Source of the DNA: JAGVSZ01 sp019137045
Lineage (GTDB): Bacteria > Pseudomonadota > Gammaproteobacteria > Burkholderiales > SG8-39
Direction: 5' to 3'
Assembly: GCA_046347635.1 (NCBI GenBank)
Contig: JAXMFT010000002.1
Coordinates: 448,519 to 512,518 of the forward strand
Length of the DNA stretch: 64,000 bases
In this document: positions 34,812 to 43,359 of the stretch, piece by piece
Layout: every line of letters starts with the position of its first letter
How positions within the stretch are numbered: position 1 is the stretch's first letter
Made by a program: the position numbers and the translations under genes
Notes under the pieces: model-generated
The model's database searches: none
Told to the model about the DNA's origin: nothing
The model's input: only the letters and a program-made list of their open reading frames with translations

Positions 34812-35930
34812 ATGTCGCACCGCACCGTTCCCCCTTTCCGCGCCGACCACGTCGGCAGCTTTCTCCGGCCGCAGGCGCTGCTCGACGCGCGCGAGCGCCG
34901 CCGCAAGGGCGAGATCCCCGCCGCGGCCCTGCGCGAGGCCGAGGACGCCGCGATCCGCGAGGTGGTGCGCTTCCAGGAGGACCTCGGCCTGGAGGGCGTC
35001 ACCGACGGGGAGTACCGGCGCACCTACTTCCACGTTGATTTCCTCGAGCAGCTCGGCGGCGTCGAGACCTCCGGCGGCATCCAGGTGAAGTTCCACAGCA
35101 CCGCGGGCGACGTGGACTTCTCGCCCCCGGTGCTCAAGGTGACCGGGAAGGTGCGCCACGTGCGGCCGATCCAGCGCGCCGACTTCGAGTTCCTCGCGGC
35201 CGCGACGAAGCGCCTGCCGAAGGTGACCATCCCGTCGCCCACCATGCTCCACTTCCGCGGCGGCCGCGGCGCGATCAGCCAGGAGGCCTACCCCGAGCTC
35301 GAGGCGTTCTTCGACGACGTGGCCGCCGCCTACCGCGCCGAGCTCGCGCAGCTCGGCGCGGCCGGGTGCCGCTACGTGCAGCTCGACGACACCAACCTCG
35401 CGTACCTGTGCGACCCGAAACTGCGCGCCGGCGCGCAGGCGCGCGGCGACGACCCGAACGAGCTGCCGCGGCGCTATGCGCGCCTGATCAACGCCGCGAT
35501 CGCGGGCCGGCCGGCCGGGATGCAGGTCTGCATCCACCTCTGCCGCGGGAACTTCAAGAGCGCGTGGGTGGCGGAGGGCGGGTACGAGCCGGTGGCCGAG
35601 TCGCTGTTCAACGACCTCGCGGTGGACGGCTATTTCCTGGAGTACGACGACGCGCGCTCGGGCGATTTCGCGCCGCTGCGCTTCGTGCCCAAGGGCAAGA
35701 TCGTGGTGCTCGGCCTGGTGACGACCAAGTCGAGCGAGCTGGAGACCCAGGACGAGCTCAGGCGCCGCATCGACGAGGCGGCCAGGCACGTGCCGCTCGA
35801 CCAGCTCTGCCTCTCGCCCCAGTGCGGCTTCTCGAGCACGGTGCACGGCAACGAGATCATGCGCGCGGCGCAGGCCGCGAAGCTGCGGCTGGTGATCGAC
35901 ACCGCGCGCGCGGTGTGGGGGACGGCCTGA
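34812..35930 (+). CDS. Cobalamin-independent methionine synthase-like protein (MetE C-terminal family)
   Basis: 372 residues, corresponding to the catalytic C-terminal barrel of MetE only. The zinc ligands appear as His and Cys in CIHLCRGN, and the last Cys in SPQCGFSS; RADHVGSFLRP is the usual N-terminus of these short MetE relatives. Such single-domain proteins are often not methionine synthases but act on other thiols or methyl donors. GGAG precedes the ATG. It completes a likely three-gene C1 unit. Confidence 0.8.
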   Translation: MSHRTVPPFRADHVGSFLRPQALLDARERRRKGEIPAAALREAEDAAIREVVRFQEDLGLEGVTDGEYRRTYFHVDFLEQLGGVETSGGIQVKFHSTAGDVDFSPPVLKVTGKVRHVRPIQRADFEFLAAATKRLPKVTIPSPTMLHFRGGRGAISQEAYPELEAFFDDVAAAYRAELAQLGAAGCRYVQLDDTNLAYLCDPKLRAGAQARGDDPNELPRRYARLINAAIAGRPAGMQVCIHLCRGNFKSAWVAEGGYEPVAESLFNDLAVDGYFLEYDDARSGDFAPLRFVPKGKIVVLGLVTTKSSELETQDELRRRIDEAARHVPLDQLCLSPQCGFSSTVHGNEIMRAAQAAKLRLVIDTARAVWGTA

Positions 35931-35946
35931 GCCGCCCCCTACGCGC

Positions 35947-36192
35947 TCAGCCGTGCAGGCTCTGGTACTTCTCGGTCAGCTGCTCGGGCGTCTCGACGAA
36001 GTCGGGGTGCTGCACGATGCAGTCGGCCGGGCACACCAGCCGGCACTGCGGCTCGTCGTGCGCGCCGACGCACTCGGTGCACTTCGCCGGGTCGATCACG
36101 TAGATCGGGTTGCCCACGCTGATCGCCTCGTTGGGACACACCGGCTTGCAGGCGTCGCAGGCGGTGCAGTTCTCGTCTATCAGCAATGCCAT
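35947..36192 (-). CDS. fdx: 2[4Fe-4S] ferredoxin of the benzoyl-CoA reductase operon
   Basis: 81 residues. Two cluster motifs are visible: CTACDACKPVCP, and CTECVGAHDEPQCRLVCP with an eight-residue loop between the second and third cysteines. This is the Allochromatium-type ferredoxin arrangement, known for very low potential clusters. It would carry electrons from the 2-oxoacid oxidoreductase KorAB to benzoyl-CoA reductase. AGGAG precedes the ATG. It is the last gene of the bcr operon and converges on the MetE-like gene. Confidence 0.92.
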   Translation of the reverse strand: MALLIDENCTACDACKPVCPNEAISVGNPIYVIDPAKCTECVGAHDEPQCRLVCPADCIVQHPDFVETPEQLTEKYQSLHG

Positions 36193-36212
36193 CTTGGTCT
36201 CCTGATGTTCCG

Positions 36213-37052
36213 CTAGGCCGCCTTGCGCTCGTCCAGAGCCTTCAGCTTCTCGTGGCGGAAGGCGCCCCAGATCGCGGCGCCGATCGCCCCGGCGTAGATC
36301 GAGTCGGGGTGGCTGACCGCCTCCACCTTGACCTTCTCCTTGGCCATCTCCTCCTGGATCGCCGCGAGGAGCCCGGAGTCTAGCGCGAGGCCGCCGGTCA
36401 TGAGCGCCGTGCCGTCCTTGATCCCGGTGACCTTCAGCAGCTTGACGATCCGCGACGCCATCGAGAGGTGGATGCCCTTCAGGATGTCCGGGGTGGGGAT
36501 GGCGCGCGAGACCATGTTGATCACGTCGGTCTCGGCCAGCACCGCGCAGATCGAGCTCACGATCTCCGGGTTGGTGGAGGTCTTGGAGAGCGGGCCGATC
36601 TCCTCCACCGCGACGCCGAGGAAGCGCGCGATGTTCTCCAGGAACTGGCCGGAACCGGAGGCGCACTGGCTGGTCATCTTGTACTGCAGGACCTTGCCGC
36701 GCTCGTCGACGTAGATCGCGCGCCCGTTGAGCGCGCCGATGTCGACCACCGCGCGCGCGCCGGGGTGCAGGAACACCCCGCCGCGGGCGTGCGTGGTCAT
36801 CGAGTAGAAGTGGCCGGTCGCGAACTTGACGTTCTCGCCCTCGCCCGTGGTCGCGATGTAGGCGATGTCCTTCGGGGCGAGCTTCGCTTCCGCCACCACC
36901 TCGTCGAAGCCCTCGCGGGCGAGGACGAGGGGGTCGCGGCGCCGGATGCGCTCGACCCGCTTGGCGAGCCACTCGTGGCGCTCGCCCTGGGTCCTGAACA
37001 GGGCGGTCTTGACCGCGCCCGAGCCGATGTCGATGCCGACCGTGTACGTCAT
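36213..37052 (-). CDS. bcrD: Benzoyl-CoA reductase subunit D (ATP-binding)
   Basis: 279 residues, close to the 32-kDa subunit of the Thauera enzyme. VGIDIGSGAVKTALF (residues 5-19) is the ASKHA phosphate loop, and TSQCASGSGQFLENIARFLG holds the cysteine that binds the [4Fe-4S] cluster shared with BcrA. ATP hydrolysis here drives electrons to the BC module. The ATG overlaps the bcrA stop by four bases. Confidence 0.93.
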   Translation of the reverse strand: MTYTVGIDIGSGAVKTALFRTQGERHEWLAKRVERIRRRDPLVLAREGFDEVVAEAKLAPKDIAYIATTGEGENVKFATGHFYSMTTHARGGVFLHPGARAVVDIGALNGRAIYVDERGKVLQYKMTSQCASGSGQFLENIARFLGVAVEEIGPLSKTSTNPEIVSSICAVLAETDVINMVSRAIPTPDILKGIHLSMASRIVKLLKVTGIKDGTALMTGGLALDSGLLAAIQEEMAKEKVKVEAVSHPDSIYAGAIGAAIWGAFRHEKLKALDERKAA

Positions 37053-38398
37053 TGCGTCTTCTCCCGCTTCTCCGCGACCTTGCCGTCCTCCACCACCGCG
37101 CGCCAGGCGAACGTCGCGCCGCCGAGCGCGCCGGTGTAGATCGAGTCGGGGTTGATGTTGATGGTCATCTCGCCGTAGTTCTCGGCGATCAGCTCGCGCA
37201 GCGCCTTCACCGCGGCCTCGTTCTTGGCCACGCCGCCGGTGAAGGTGAACTCGTTGCGCACCCCGCCCGAGCGCGCCAGGATCGACATCGCGCGCAGGAT
37301 GATCGCGCGGTGCAGGCCGGCCATGATGTCCTCGCGCTTGTCGCCGATCGACAGCCGGTCGCGCAGCTCGGCGCCGGCGAACACCGTGCAGGTCGAGTTG
37401 ATCTTGATCGTCTTGGTCGACTTCATCGCGAGCGGCCCGAGCTCGTGCAGGCCGAGGTTCATCTCGTCGGCGATGTAGCCGAGATAGCGCCCGCAGCCGG
37501 CGGCGCAGCGGTCGTTCATCTGGAAGTTCTCGACGATCCCCGCCTTGTCCACCTGGATCGCCTTGGTGTCCTGGCCGCCGATGTCGAGCACGGTGGCGGT
37601 GCCGGGATACATCACGTGCGCGCCGAGCCCGTGGCACAGGATCTCGGAGCGGATGTGCTCTTTCGAGAACGGCAGGCGCGCGCGGCCGTAGCCGGTGCCG
37701 ACCACGTAGGTCTCCTCGAGCTCGGTGTCGAGCACCGCCTGGATCGGCTTGCGCAGCGAGTCGGACCGGCTCGCCGTCTCCGGCAGCGCCTTGAAGGTGC
37801 GGTCGAGCGCCCGCATCAGGTGCGAGCGCATCGAGTCCTGGTACACGTGGTTCTCCACCTCGATGATCGAGCGGTCGAAGACGTTGAGCAGCATGTCGTA
37901 GCGCACGCCGGCTTCCTTCGCCACCTGCTCGCCGATCGCCAGGTAGCGGCTGCCGGCGATGTCGCGGAAGAAATCGCTCTTGCGCTGGGCGCCGGGCGCG
38001 AACATCTCGGGCGCCTCGTCGCGCAGCCGCCGGAAGACTTCGGCGAGCGCTGCGCCGACCGCCTTTGCGTCGGCCCCGAAGCGCGGGCCTTCGGCGTTGC
38101 GGCGGCACACCTCCTCCAGGTCGGCGAGCTGCTCGAGGAACTGCTCGAGGCGGAAGTCGCGCTCGAGCTGGCCGAGGAAGGTCTCGAGCCCCCCGTTCAG
38201 CGTGCCCGCCTGCGAGAGGCCTGCGCGGAAGAGGTGGAAGCGCGCGTTGACGAGCGCCTCCTGCTTCGCCACCGTGGAGGCGGTGTCGTAGTTGGAGCGC
38301 GAGTTGGTGATCCCGCGCCCGAGGATGTTGCGGTTCTCGTCGATGATCACCGACTTCGTGGTCGTCGAGCCGAGATCGATTCCGATGAAGCAGCGCAT
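37049..38398 (-). CDS. bcrA: Benzoyl-CoA reductase subunit A (ATP-binding)
   Basis: 449 residues. FIGIDLGSTTTKSVII is the phosphate loop; NDRCAAGCGRYLGYIADEMN contains the cluster cysteine; FTGGVAKN is the adenosine motif. A roughly 170-residue insertion after the first ASKHA strands distinguishes it from BcrD and matches the 48-kDa Thauera subunit, so the Thauera-type naming (BcrCBAD) is preferred here over the Azoarcus Bzd type. With BcrD it forms the ATPase/electron-activation half of the class I dearomatising enzyme. Confidence 0.92.
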   Translation of the reverse strand: MRCFIGIDLGSTTTKSVIIDENRNILGRGITNSRSNYDTASTVAKQEALVNARFHLFRAGLSQAGTLNGGLETFLGQLERDFRLEQFLEQLADLEEVCRRNAEGPRFGADAKAVGAALAEVFRRLRDEAPEMFAPGAQRKSDFFRDIAGSRYLAIGEQVAKEAGVRYDMLLNVFDRSIIEVENHVYQDSMRSHLMRALDRTFKALPETASRSDSLRKPIQAVLDTELEETYVVGTGYGRARLPFSKEHIRSEILCHGLGAHVMYPGTATVLDIGGQDTKAIQVDKAGIVENFQMNDRCAAGCGRYLGYIADEMNLGLHELGPLAMKSTKTIKINSTCTVFAGAELRDRLSIGDKREDIMAGLHRAIILRAMSILARSGGVRNEFTFTGGVAKNEAAVKALRELIAENYGEMTININPDSIYTGALGGATFAWRAVVEDGKVAEKREKTQ

Positions 38399-38409
38399 CG
38401 TCGTTCTCC

Positions 38410-39729
38410 CTAGTGCGTGGCGCCGCGGCTGCGCTTCTGGTCGATCATCTGGAGGTAGCTCTCCAGGCGGTTCTTCACGTTCGCGGCCGAGAAGTAGCGC
38501 GGGTCGACGAGGTCGGTCTCGACGAACGCGGCCGGCTTGCCGGTGCGCTTCTCGACCTCGCGCAGGATGAGGAGCTGCCCGGCGGAGAAGCTGTTGCAGC
38601 TCTTGATCGAGTTGATCAGCAGCCCGTCGGCCTGGTACTCCTCGATGTACTTGCAGATCATGTCGATGCGCTGCGGGAAGTTGAGGTTGGTGTAGCAGCC
38701 GAGGCAGTACTCGGCGAGCGACTCGAGCGGGCGGTCGGCGTCGTGGCGGAAGCCGAAGTCGTACACCCCGCCCACCTTCGAGTAGGTGGAGGCGACCACC
38801 ACCGCGCCCTCGTCGTAGAACATCTTCCAGAAGTCGCGGAAGCTGGTCCAGTTGGGCGGGCCCTCGGTCACCAGCCGGTACTTCTCCGCGCCCATTTCGC
38901 CCTCGGGCGTGATCGGCCCCTTCTTCTGGCGCACGCGCTCCTCGATCTCGCTGCGCAGCACGCTGTAGAACTTGGTCGCCTCGGGCGTGCCGCGGAAGGC
39001 GGTGAACATCGGCCCGATGTAGTAGACCCCGCCGAAGTAGCCGTCGATCGGGCTCGGCCGGTTCTTGGCCGACTGCAGGACCGCGACCAGGTCCTCCTCG
39101 GCCTTGACCGACTCCTTCATGTACTGGCGCAGGCGGTCGATGTCGAACTTCACTCCCGACACGCGCTCCAGCGTCGGGATGACGTTCTCCTTGAGCTGCT
39201 TGACCACGTAGTCGCGCATGTTCGGGTTGATCTTGCCGTCGCCCTGGTAGGGGACGTGCAGCATGATCGTCTCGCAGTCGTACTTCTGCCGCACGAGCTC
39301 GAACCACTTCATGAAGGTGAAGCAGCCAGTGTAGGAGAGCATCAGCACGTCGGGCACCGGCAGCTTCTCGCCGGTCGGCCCGATCTGGCCCGCCTGCATC
39401 ATGCCGAGGTCGGCCTTGACGTAGGTGCACACGTCCTCCGAGTGCCCGTCGCGCTCGGCGTCCATGATCATCTTGCCGGACTTCTTGCGCAGGCCGTTCT
39501 GCAGCGCGTTCGTCTCCGGCAGGCTGCGCGCGAAGTTGAAGCACATCAGCAGCTCGTTCAGGTTGCCGGGCACGAACGTGGCCGACACCTTCCGCCCCTG
39601 GTCGTGCGCGACGGCGAGATCATGGTAGTTGGCGTTGATCATCTGCTTCTGCAGCCACATCGAGTCCTCTTTCTGGACCTGCGGCTTGGCGGGCGCGGGC
39701 TTGGCGGCTTGCGGGGTGGGGGTGCTCAT
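38410..39729 (-). CDS. bcrB: Benzoyl-CoA reductase subunit B
   Basis: 439 residues of the 2-hydroxyacyl-CoA dehydratase-type fold. Cysteines in LSYTGCF, LAEYCLGCYTN and INSIKSCNSF are candidates for the [4Fe-4S] ligands of the substrate-reducing BC module. The first 25 residues are a proline/alanine/lysine tail. It reduces the aromatic ring of benzoyl-CoA to cyclohexa-1,5-diene-1-carbonyl-CoA together with BcrC. It is separated by ten bases from bcrC and eleven from bcrA. Confidence 0.92.
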   Translation of the reverse strand: MSTPTPQAAKPAPAKPQVQKEDSMWLQKQMINANYHDLAVAHDQGRKVSATFVPGNLNELLMCFNFARSLPETNALQNGLRKKSGKMIMDAERDGHSEDVCTYVKADLGMMQAGQIGPTGEKLPVPDVLMLSYTGCFTFMKWFELVRQKYDCETIMLHVPYQGDGKINPNMRDYVVKQLKENVIPTLERVSGVKFDIDRLRQYMKESVKAEEDLVAVLQSAKNRPSPIDGYFGGVYYIGPMFTAFRGTPEATKFYSVLRSEIEERVRQKKGPITPEGEMGAEKYRLVTEGPPNWTSFRDFWKMFYDEGAVVVASTYSKVGGVYDFGFRHDADRPLESLAEYCLGCYTNLNFPQRIDMICKYIEEYQADGLLINSIKSCNSFSAGQLLILREVEKRTGKPAAFVETDLVDPRYFSAANVKNRLESYLQMIDQKRSRGATH

Positions 39730-39739
39730 GCGTGGGCTC

Positions 39740-40909
39740 CTAGGCGGCGGACCAGAGTTTGATCGAATCGGCGAACGTGCCGGCCTGCTCCCGGATCGGG
39801 GCCATCTGGCCGGTGTTCTCGGCGAACTTGAACGCGGTGTAGGGGATCTTGTGCTTGCCGAGCAGCTCGAGCAGCATCGGCCGCTCGAGGAGCGCGGGGT
39901 CGCAGAAGGACGCGGCGGCGAAGATCACGCCCTCGGCCGCGTTCTTCTTGACCGACTCGAGCAGGCGCTTGCCCTTCTCTTCCCGGGTCGCGTCGTACTT
40001 GGACGCCATCTGCCCCGAGCGGTGCAGGTACGCCTGCGACAGCGCGACGAAGGGGTCGCCGTCGGTGGCCACGTCGTCGAGCAGCCAGCGGTTGACCAGG
40101 ATGAAGTCGTCGTCCACCACGTAGCAGCCGGCCATCTCGATCGACTTGATCAGGCCGAGCGGCGGCTGCTCGCAGAACGAGCCGGTGATGACCACGCGCG
40201 CGTTGTCGCGCTTCGGGCGCTTCTCCGCGTCCGCGGCGGCGATGTACTCGCGCACGAGCTTCGTGTGCTCCTCGGGGGGCAGCACGTTGCCGGCGCGCGA
40301 CACCAGGTACACCTCGGAGGTCGGCGCCTGCCAGGGTTTCGCCGACCGGTACGCGTACAGCTCGCGCATCGCGCGCGAGTTGTCGTTGTACACGGCGATC
40401 GCCTTGCGCATGTCGTCGTCGGTGACCGGCCGGCCGCCGAGCTCCGCCAGGTCGTCGCGCAGCGCGCGCAGCTCGTGCACGTAGAAGTCGCCGCCGACGC
40501 CGTCGGTGTACTCCTGCGGCACGTCGAAGTAGCGCGCGTACTTGTCCTTGAACATCACCTTCCACATGCCGGAGAGGTTGCGGATCGCGTCGCAGATCGA
40601 CGGGAACAGCATGCCGTCGAGGCAGTCGAGCCGGCCGGTCAGGCCGAGCTCGATCGTCGAGCGCGGGATGCGGCAGATGTAGCTCTGGTAGTAGGCGTCG
40701 CCCTGGATCACCTCGAGCTGGTCGCCGCCGCCGAAGATGCCGACCGGCAGCATGCCGGCCGCGTAGATCACCTCGCGCGGCACGTACCACGGCATGTACC
40801 CGATCGCCTTGCGGCCCGGGTGCGCGGCCTTCCATTCCTTGACCGCGTTGAAGTGCAGGTCCTCGAAGAGCGCCTCGCAGCGCTGGACGATGTCGGTCAG
40901 CTTGCTCAT
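39740..40909 (-). CDS. bcrC: Benzoyl-CoA reductase subunit C
   Basis: 389 residues, the length of the 38-kDa subunit. It has the dehydratase-like sequence KAIGYMPWYVPREVIYAAG, SYICRIPRS, and a late GSFCEQPP and ASFCDP with candidate cluster cysteines. ATG 40909 overlaps the dch stop as TGATG, so dch and bcr are translationally coupled. It forms the ring-reducing half of the enzyme with BcrB. Confidence 0.92.
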   Translation of the reverse strand: MSKLTDIVQRCEALFEDLHFNAVKEWKAAHPGRKAIGYMPWYVPREVIYAAGMLPVGIFGGGDQLEVIQGDAYYQSYICRIPRSTIELGLTGRLDCLDGMLFPSICDAIRNLSGMWKVMFKDKYARYFDVPQEYTDGVGGDFYVHELRALRDDLAELGGRPVTDDDMRKAIAVYNDNSRAMRELYAYRSAKPWQAPTSEVYLVSRAGNVLPPEEHTKLVREYIAAADAEKRPKRDNARVVITGSFCEQPPLGLIKSIEMAGCYVVDDDFILVNRWLLDDVATDGDPFVALSQAYLHRSGQMASKYDATREEKGKRLLESVKKNAAEGVIFAAASFCDPALLERPMLLELLGKHKIPYTAFKFAENTGQMAPIREQAGTFADSIKLWSAA

Positions 40910-41679
40910 CAGACGTGCTCCCAGACGGGTTGACGCTTGGCGAGGAAGGCGGCGAGGCCCTCGTTCGCGTCGCGGGTTTTCATCAGGCCTTCCAGGTAGA
41001 GCTTCTCCACGGCGGCGATGCGCCGCTTCACCTCCGGCAGCATTCCCTCGCGCGCGGCGCGCACCGCGTAGCCGAGCGCGGCGGCGCTCTTGGGCGCGAG
41101 ATGCCGGTCGAAGTAGTCGAGCGCCGCCGCCTCGGCGTCGTCTGCGACCGTGTGCACCAGGCCGATCGCCTTCGCCTCGTCGGCGCTCAGCGAACGCCCG
41201 GAGAACAGGAGGTCCTCCGCCGCCGGCTGGTTCACGCGGAACGGCAGCAGGCACGACGCGGCCGGCGCGAACACCCCGAGCTTCATCTCGGGCTGGCCGA
41301 ACTGCGCGTCCTTGGACGCGAAGATCAGGCTGCCTCCGAGCGCGAGCTCGACCGCGCCGCCCAGGCACTGGCCGCGCACCGCGACGAGGATCGGGCGCGG
41401 CCACTCGAGCATCGCGACGAGCAGCCCGTGCAGGCCCTTCAGCATGGCGGCGCACTGCGCGGGCAGGTGCTCCTCGACGCTCGCGCCGAAGCTGAAGTGC
41501 GGCCCCTCGGCCTCGATCAGCGCGGCGCGCAGCGAACCGGGGTCGCGGTGCGCGGCGAACGCGTCGGCGAGCGCGCCGATCATCGCCGCGTCCACGAGGT
41601 TCGCCTTCGGCCGCGCGAGCCGCAGCCGCAGCAGGGCCGCGTTGCGGTCGAGCGCGACCTGGAGCGGCGCTGCGCTCAT
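40909..41679 (-). CDS. dch: Cyclohexa-1,5-diene-1-carbonyl-CoA hydratase
   Basis: 256-residue crotonase. FSFGASVEEH (near residue 66) is characteristic of Dch, and AVELALGG with FGQPEMKLG shows both catalytic glutamates. It adds water to the benzoyl-CoA reductase product to give 6-hydroxycyclohex-1-ene-1-carbonyl-CoA. It overlaps oah upstream (four bases) and bcrC downstream. Confidence 0.92.
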   Translation of the reverse strand: MSAAPLQVALDRNAALLRLRLARPKANLVDAAMIGALADAFAAHRDPGSLRAALIEAEGPHFSFGASVEEHLPAQCAAMLKGLHGLLVAMLEWPRPILVAVRGQCLGGAVELALGGSLIFASKDAQFGQPEMKLGVFAPAASCLLPFRVNQPAAEDLLFSGRSLSADEAKAIGLVHTVADDAEAAALDYFDRHLAPKSAAALGYAVRAAREGMLPEVKRRIAAVEKLYLEGLMKTRDANEGLAAFLAKRQPVWEHV

Positions 41680-42779
41680 TTCTTCTTCGCCTTCGGCTGG
41701 ATCGAGTCGTGCAGCGGGCCGACCCAGGACTCGCCCGCGGCGAGCTTCTGGCGCAGCAGGACGAAGTCGACCTCGCGGTCGTCCTTCGTGCCCTCGTTGA
41801 ACGCGGTGAAGCCCGAGCGCGCCTCGGTCAGCATGTTGAGCGCGAGCCACGCGCGCGAGTTCTCCTTGTTGCGGTTCCACGCCTCCAGCTTGGGCTTGCG
41901 CAGCTCCTCGAGCGACTTGGTGGTGCAGTCGGGGAAGGTGAGCAGCATCTTCGCGCACAGCTCCTCGACCTTCGCGTCGAGCAGGGACAGGTCCACGGTG
42001 CCCTTCGCCATGATCGCCTTGCCTTCCTTGGCGGCGTCGCCGGTCTTGTACTCGCCGAACACGATGCGCCCGTACTCGTCGGTGTAGCGCTGCGTCTCGA
42101 CCAGGGGGTTGGGCACGAACTTGCCGTCCACCTTCAGGGCGGGGACGACCTCGGAGACGAGGCCCATCTGCAGCGCCTTGTGGGCCGAGAACGGCTCGCA
42201 CAGGATGCACGCCGCCATCGCGCGCTCGGCGCCCACGATCACCGGCAGGAAGTCGGTCGCGCCCCCGATCGGCGCCGAGCCGTGCTTGGGCCCGGCCTGG
42301 CCGAAGCGCGCGAGGTCCTGCGCCACCGTGAAGTCCGCGGCCATGCCGATCTCCTGCCCGCCGCCGATGCGCATGCCGTTCACGCGGCAGATCACCGGCT
42401 TGTCGCACGCGAGGATGGCCGAGACCATGTCGTTGAAGAGGCGGATGTACTGCCGGTACTCCTGCGGATGGCCGGCGTAGTACTCGGCGTACTCCTTCGT
42501 GTTCCCGCCGGTGCAGAACGCCTTGTCGCCGACCGCGGTGAACACGACGCAGTTCACGTCGCGCGCGTTCGAGGCGGCCCGGAACGCGAGGATCAGGCCC
42601 TTGACCATGTCGGTCGTGTACGAGTTGTACTGCGCCGGGTTGTCGAGCCAGATCCAGGCGTTGTAGAGGCCCGGCACCACCTTTCCGTCGGGGGTCTTGG
42701 CCGGGCGCTTCTCGTAGCGCACCCCGGGCTTGGAGAACTCCTCGACCAGGTTGTGGTTCTTGAACTCGCGTGTGCTCAT
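41676..42779 (-). CDS. oah: 6-oxocyclohex-1-ene-1-carbonyl-CoA hydrolase
   Basis: 367 residues, longer than ordinary crotonases as is typical for Oah. FCTGGNTKEYAEYYAGHPQE, RIGGGQEIGMAADFT and GPKHGSAPIGGATDF are characteristic. It hydrates and hydrolytically opens the six-membered ring, giving 3-hydroxypimelyl-CoA. It sits between a had remnant and dch. The substrate would have to be made by a dehydrogenase other than the truncated Had encoded just upstream. Confidence 0.93.
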   Translation of the reverse strand: MSTREFKNHNLVEEFSKPGVRYEKRPAKTPDGKVVPGLYNAWIWLDNPAQYNSYTTDMVKGLILAFRAASNARDVNCVVFTAVGDKAFCTGGNTKEYAEYYAGHPQEYRQYIRLFNDMVSAILACDKPVICRVNGMRIGGGQEIGMAADFTVAQDLARFGQAGPKHGSAPIGGATDFLPVIVGAERAMAACILCEPFSAHKALQMGLVSEVVPALKVDGKFVPNPLVETQRYTDEYGRIVFGEYKTGDAAKEGKAIMAKGTVDLSLLDAKVEELCAKMLLTFPDCTTKSLEELRKPKLEAWNRNKENSRAWLALNMLTEARSGFTAFNEGTKDDREVDFVLLRQKLAAGESWVGPLHDSIQPKAKKK

Positions 42780-42802
42780 CGGGACAGGCTCCTCGGTTGG
42801 AA

Positions 42803-43144
42803 TCAGTGGACGATGCCGGCGCGCGGCGTGATGTCGCGGCGCAGCACGGCCTCGAAGACGCGCTGGATGTCGTCGAGCGAGTGCGGCTCGACGAAAGACT
42901 CGATTGCGACCGCGCCGTCCGGGACGAGGTCGGGCGCGATGGGGCGGAGCGCGGGCGGGCGGGCCCGGTCGCGGCGCGCATGCCCCCCGAGCGCCAGCGG
43001 GAGAGGGTCGTGGTCGGTCGCGCGCGCGCTGCGCATCGCCAGCCGGGCGACCACGACGTCGTTGTGGGGAACGGCGCCGAGCGCCGCGCGGACGCGCGGC
43101 GTCCGGTGCGCAGTCACCTCCCAGCGACGAGTCGCCAAAGCCAT
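42803..43144 (-). pseudogene. had: Remnant of 6-hydroxycyclohex-1-ene-1-carbonyl-CoA dehydrogenase (Had-like)
   Basis: An intact 113-residue frame with a good GGAGG ribosome site. The start (RRWEVTAHRTP) looks like the N-terminus of a zinc alcohol dehydrogenase. DPLPLALGGHA resembles the LPLALGHE segment of the domain, and the end (DGAVAIESFVEPHSLDDIQ) resembles the C-terminus of Had. The catalytic zinc cysteines and the whole NAD fold are missing compared with about 365 residues in real Had. The position directly before oah is where had is expected. I infer an internally deleted gene; homology is judged by eye only. Confidence 0.5.
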
Positions 43145-43202
43145 CCCCTTACCCTCCTCGACGGGTGGCTCCTGGTGGTGGTGTTGCTGTTTTCGCCGGC
43201 CC

Positions 43203-43262
43203 TTGACGTCAGGCCGGACGTTAATTTAGCATTACGGTACCAAATTACGAAAAACGAGTCAA
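43203..43262. promoter_or_regulatory. Divergent bcr/kor promoter region with shared element
   Basis: Rightward, TTGACG (43203-43208) and TAGCAT (43227-43232) have an 18-base spacer. Leftward, TTGACT (complement of 43257-43262) and TACCGT (complement of 43234-43239) have 17. Between them GTACCAAATTACGA (43237-43250) is identical to the element at 26795-26808. It covers the leftward spacer and -10 edge and lies just after the rightward -10, so one bound protein could control both operons. Confidence 0.65.
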
Positions 43263-43359
43263 CCCGGCCGCCGAGGCCGCGCTTGACGCACATCAACCCC
43301 GGGAGTCGGGCGGCGCCGCGACGGCGATCGGGCGGGCCTGTGCGCGAGAGGAGATTGAT

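Noticed and set aside
36213..40909. 2-hydroxyglutaryl-CoA dehydratase and its activator
   Set aside because: Four subunits of Bcr-type lengths, a 170-residue insertion in subunit A, and dch, oah, ferredoxin and korAB neighbours fit benzoyl-CoA reductase.
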